This document shows, one piece after another, positions 61,448 through 64,000 of a stretch of 64,000 nucleotides of DNA. Numbering within the stretch: the first letter of the stretch is position 1; every line of letters begins with the position of its first letter. A program made the position numbers and the translations under genes. Under the pieces are notes generated by a model that did not search any database, was not told the DNA's origin, and was given only the letters and a program-made list of their open reading frames with translations. The stretch comes from Solirubrobacterales bacterium (GTDB lineage: Bacteria; Actinomycetota; Thermoleophilia; Solirubrobacterales; 70-9), in assembly GCA_030152805.1 (NCBI GenBank), contig JASLIG010000123.1, positions 24,313-88,312 of the forward strand. The letters are read 5' to 3'.

Positions 61448-62545
61448 TCAGCTCACCGGCACCGGCGCGCCGCGACGCGAACGGCGGGTGAAGACGGCGA
61501 CGATCAGCGACAGCGACATCAAGGCAACCAGCACCGGCCCCAGCGCCCCGTCCCCGAAGATCGCGGTTATTCCATAGGCGAACGCCCCAATCAGCGCGGC
61601 CGCCGGCAGCGTCAGCAGCCAGGCAGTGACGATGTTGCCCGCCACCCCCCAGCGCACCGCCGAGACGCGCTTGCCGGCGCCAGCACCCATCACGCCGCCG
61701 TTGATCACGTGCGTGGTCGAGAGCGGAAAGCCGAAGTGGGTGGAGGCAAGGATCACCGCGGCGCCCGCCCCCTGCGCCGAGAAACCCTGCGCGGCGTCCA
61801 TCTTGATGATCCGCGTTCCGGTCGTGCGGATGATCCGCCAGCCGCCGCTATAGGTGCCAAGCGCGATCGCCGTCGCCGAGGCGACGATCACCCAGGTCGG
61901 TGGGTTGGCGTCGGTCCCGAGGGTGCCGTTGGCGACGAGCGCCAGCGTGATCACGCCCATCGTCTTTTGGGCGTCGTTGGTGCCGTGGGCCAGCGCGAGC
62001 AGGCCGCTGGAGACGATCTGCCCGTAGCGGAAGCCACGCGTCACCGTCCCGGGCCGCTGCTTGCCGACGATCCGGTAGACGAGCCCGATCGCGATCCCGG
62101 CGACCAGCAGAGCGAGGATCGGCGCGATCACGGCGGGGATCAACACCTTGCCGACGAGGCCGTCGGCGATCACCGCGTCGAAGCCGGCCGCCGCCACCGC
62201 GGAGCCGACGACGCCGCCGATCAGCGCGTGCGAAGAACTCGACGGCAAGCCGAAGGACCAGGTGATCAGGTTCCAGGCGATCGCCCCGATCAGACCGGCA
62301 AAGACGACGGTCGGCGTCACCACACCCGAGTCGACGACGTCGTTGGCGACCGTGGCCGCGACCGAGATCGAGATGAAGGCGCCGGCGAAGTTGAGCAGCG
62401 AAGCGAACCCGATCGCGACCTGCGGTCGCGCCGCTCCGGTCGAGATCGAGGTGGCGACGACGTTGGCCGTGTCATGAAAGCCGTTGGTGAAGTCGAAGGC
62501 GAGCGCCGTGACGACGACGATGACGAGAATGACGTCGGAGCTCAT
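61448..62545 (-). CDS. pit: Inorganic phosphate transporter, PiT family
   Basis: 365 aa with about ten helices. The paired PiT signature is clear: ALAFDFTNGFHDTANVVATSIS and LALAHGTNDAQKTMGVITLALV, plus SLNFAGAFIS-like and GLPSSSSHALIGGVVGSA stretches. It imports phosphate with protons or metal-phosphate. It starts 4 bp after the PhoU-like gene. Confidence 0.94.
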   Translation of the reverse strand: MSSDVILVIVVVTALAFDFTNGFHDTANVVATSISTGAARPQVAIGFASLLNFAGAFISISVAATVANDVVDSGVVTPTVVFAGLIGAIAWNLITWSFGLPSSSSHALIGGVVGSAVAAAGFDAVIADGLVGKVLIPAVIAPILALLVAGIAIGLVYRIVGKQRPGTVTRGFRYGQIVSSGLLALAHGTNDAQKTMGVITLALVANGTLGTDANPPTWVIVASATAIALGTYSGGWRIIRTTGTRIIKMDAAQGFSAQGAGAAVILASTHFGFPLSTTHVINGGVMGAGAGKRVSAVRWGVAGNIVTAWLLTLPAAALIGAFAYGITAIFGDGALGPVLVALMSLSLIVAVFTRRSRRGAPVPVS

Positions 62546-62549
62546 CCGC

Positions 62550-63167
62550 TCAGCTGTTCTTGATCACAATGCCCTCGAGTATCTGGGCGGCCGTCTCCGT
62601 CGCGTCGATCGCGTTCTCGAGCACGGCGAACATGTCCTTCCAGCGGATCACGACCATCGGGTCGATGCCGTTGGAGAAGAGTGAGGCGACCGCGTCGCGT
62701 GAGATCCGGTCGCCCTCGTTCTCCAGGCGATGGATTTCGATCCAGTATTTGTCGAGGTCCTTGAACTCCGGCAGGTGCTCGAGGCCCTCGGCGAGCTGCT
62801 CGCAGGCCCCGACCAGCACTTTGGTCAGCGCCTGGGCCTGCGACATCGGGGCCTCGATCTTGTAGAGGCCGAGCAGGTCCGCCGCCTCCTCGGTGTAGTC
62901 GACGATGTCGTCCATCTGGGTCGCCAGGCCGTAGATGTCCTCGCGATCGATCGGCGTTACGAAGGTCGAGTTGAGGCGCTTGACGATGTCGTGGGTGATC
63001 CGGTCGCCCTCGTGCTCGGCCTTGAAGATCTCCCGCGCGAGTTCGCGGTCGTCGGGCCAGGAGCCCATCATCTCGTCGAGCAGCTGCGATGCGCGAACGG
63101 TGTTCTTACCGGCCTCGATGAAGAGATCGAAGAAGGTGCGATCGCGGGGAAGGAGGGAGAAGCGCAC
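62550..63167 (-). CDS. DUF47 (PhoU-like) phosphate-transport regulator
   Basis: 205 aa, helical throughout: FDLFIEAGKNTVRASQLLDEM, AEHEGDRITHDIVKRLNSTFVTPIDREDIYGLATQMDDIVDYTEEAADLLGLYKI, RLENEGDRISRDAVASLF, ATETAAQILEGIVIKNS. The ExxxD repeats bind metal clusters in PhoU relatives. DUF47 genes typically pair with pit, as here. Confidence 0.92.
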   Translation of the reverse strand: MRFSLLPRDRTFFDLFIEAGKNTVRASQLLDEMMGSWPDDRELAREIFKAEHEGDRITHDIVKRLNSTFVTPIDREDIYGLATQMDDIVDYTEEAADLLGLYKIEAPMSQAQALTKVLVGACEQLAEGLEHLPEFKDLDKYWIEIHRLENEGDRISRDAVASLFSNGIDPMVVIRWKDMFAVLENAIDATETAAQILEGIVIKNS

Positions 63168-63206
63168 TACGGCGCAATCCTATTGATCGGGCCGGGCGCG
63201 GTTGGC

Positions 63207-64000
63207 TCAGCCGGCGCTCGCCGCGAGCTGCTCGGCCGCGCGCGCGGCGTGGCGCTCGCGCAGCTCCTCCTGGACGCTGCGCCGCTGCCCGTTTTCGGGC
63301 CCGAGCCGGGCCCAGGTGCCGTCGCCGTCGAGCTCCCAGGCGTTGGCGTTCTCGGCGAAGCAGCGCTCGAGCACGTCCAGCAGCTCGGCTTTCAGGACCG
63401 GGTCCTCGACCGGGGTCACAAGCTCGACGCGGCTGTCGAGATTGCGCGGCATCAGGTCGGCGGAGCCCATCAGGACCCGCGTCTCCTCACCGCGCTGGAA
63501 GGCGTAGACGCGGGAGTGCTCGAGGAAGCGCCCGACGATCGAGACCACGCGGACGTTGTCGGAGACCCCGGGCACACCCGGCCGCAGGCAGCAGATGCCG
63601 CGCACGTTCAGGTCGACCCGCACGCCGGCCTGCGAGGCCTCGTACAGCGCCCGGATGCAGGCGGCGTCGACCAGCGAGTTCATCTTCAGCGTGATCCGCG
63701 CCTCTTCGCCGGCGCGGTGCGCCTCCACGGTCGAGGTGATCTCCTCGACGATGCGGTCGCGCATCGTCGTCGGCGAGACCAGAACCTTGCGGTACTCGGC
63801 CGGGCGGCCATAGCCGGTGAGGAAGTTGAACATCTCGGCGACGTCGGCGCCGATCTCCTCGTCCGCGGTGAAAAGGCCGAAATCGGTGTAGAGCCGGGCC
63901 GTCTTCGGGTGGTAGTTGCCGGTGCCGATGTGGACGTACTCGTGCACCCTGTCCCCCTCGCGACGGACGACGAGGATCGCCTTGACATGGGTCTTCAAGC
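63207..64000 (-). CDS. ppk1: Polyphosphate kinase 1, C-terminal part (cut by the right edge)
   Basis: About 264 residues in frame to the window end. EYVHIGTGNYHPKTARLYTDFGLFTAD (catalytic HxK-type region), ITLKMNSLVDAACIRALYEASQAGVRVDLNVRGICCLRPGVPGVSDNVRVVSIVGRFLEHSRVYAF, MGSADLMPRNLDSRVE are the PPK1 C2 domain. It makes polyphosphate from ATP; with pit and DUF47 it forms a phosphate storage locus. It lacks its N-terminal two thirds here. Confidence 0.95.
   Translation of the reverse strand, partial: LKTHVKAILVVRREGDRVHEYVHIGTGNYHPKTARLYTDFGLFTADEEIGADVAEMFNFLTGYGRPAEYRKVLVSPTTMRDRIVEEITSTVEAHRAGEEARITLKMNSLVDAACIRALYEASQAGVRVDLNVRGICCLRPGVPGVSDNVRVVSIVGRFLEHSRVYAFQRGEETRVLMGSADLMPRNLDSRVELVTPVEDPVLKAELLDVLERCFAENANAWELDGDGTWARLGPENGQRRSVQEELRERHAARAAEQLAASAG

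Overview
The window comes from a high-GC actinobacterium. The gene set (PknB-like Ser/Thr kinase, System I cytochrome c maturation with a Cys-type CcmE, AlkB-rubredoxin, many GTG/TTG starts, a large Cys-Pro-repeat secreted protein, TadE/TadG-like proteins) fits class Thermoleophilia (Solirubrobacterales) best. That placement is an inference from gene content only.

Region 1 (1-9.7 kb) is accessory. Two 54-nt 3' fragments of a class II (probable Leu) tRNA, each with its own terminator, flank about 2.4 kb holding a degraded tyrosine integrase and a frameshifted toxin-like gene. A CHAD-domain remnant lies to the left. To the right are three PIN/PIN-like toxin-antitoxin modules and, at 4.1-6.8 kb, the most interesting locus: an AT-rich double palindrome followed by a small 53-aa peptide gene, two coupled all-helical proteins of unknown function and a PhyH-type Fe(II)/2-oxoglutarate dioxygenase. 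It looks like a compact peptide- or metabolite-tailoring operon.

Region 2 (10-26 kb) is mostly chromosomal. A minus-strand series runs from a Zn/Mn-type ABC importer (with a permease fused to its binding lipoprotein) through a second permease, an ATPase and a Fur/Zur regulator to a GAP-family protein, an MFS exporter and a DUF2252 protein. A perfect inverted repeat sits between this series and dtd. Then come a methyltransferase, two GNATs, alkB-rubredoxin-TetR, secG, ccmE-ccmF and an SDR. Two structured intergenic elements occur here: covarying tandem hairpins at 25.26-25.38 kb and a perfect 20-bp inverted repeat exactly between two convergent stop codons at 26.1-26.2 kb.

Region 3 (26-50 kb) holds a 975-aa secreted repeat protein with a small winged-helix regulator beside it, tRNA-Gly(CCC), a VapBC pair with a perfect operator palindrome, ccmG-ccmH, argS, a phosphoesterase, a lipoprotein-kinase pair, tgt, the glycolytic operon gap-pgk-tpiA-gpmI, an orphan TIR-domain protein, an ABC exporter, and uvrC-rapZ. 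The usual whiA/cofD genes are absent between rapZ and gap; that position is taken by the TIR and ABC genes.

Region 4 (50-64 kb) holds an enoyl-CoA hydratase, a cupredoxin lipoprotein, a TetR-SRPBCC pair whose start codon lies inside a perfect 20-bp palindrome, a MaoC gene with a decayed partial copy nearby, an RTX-repeat protein, and two more PIN toxin-antitoxin modules. It also carries a tad-like locus that includes a TadG-peptidase-transglycosylase fusion, and ends with phosphate/polyphosphate genes (pit, a PhoU-like DUF47 gene, ppk1 cut by the right edge).
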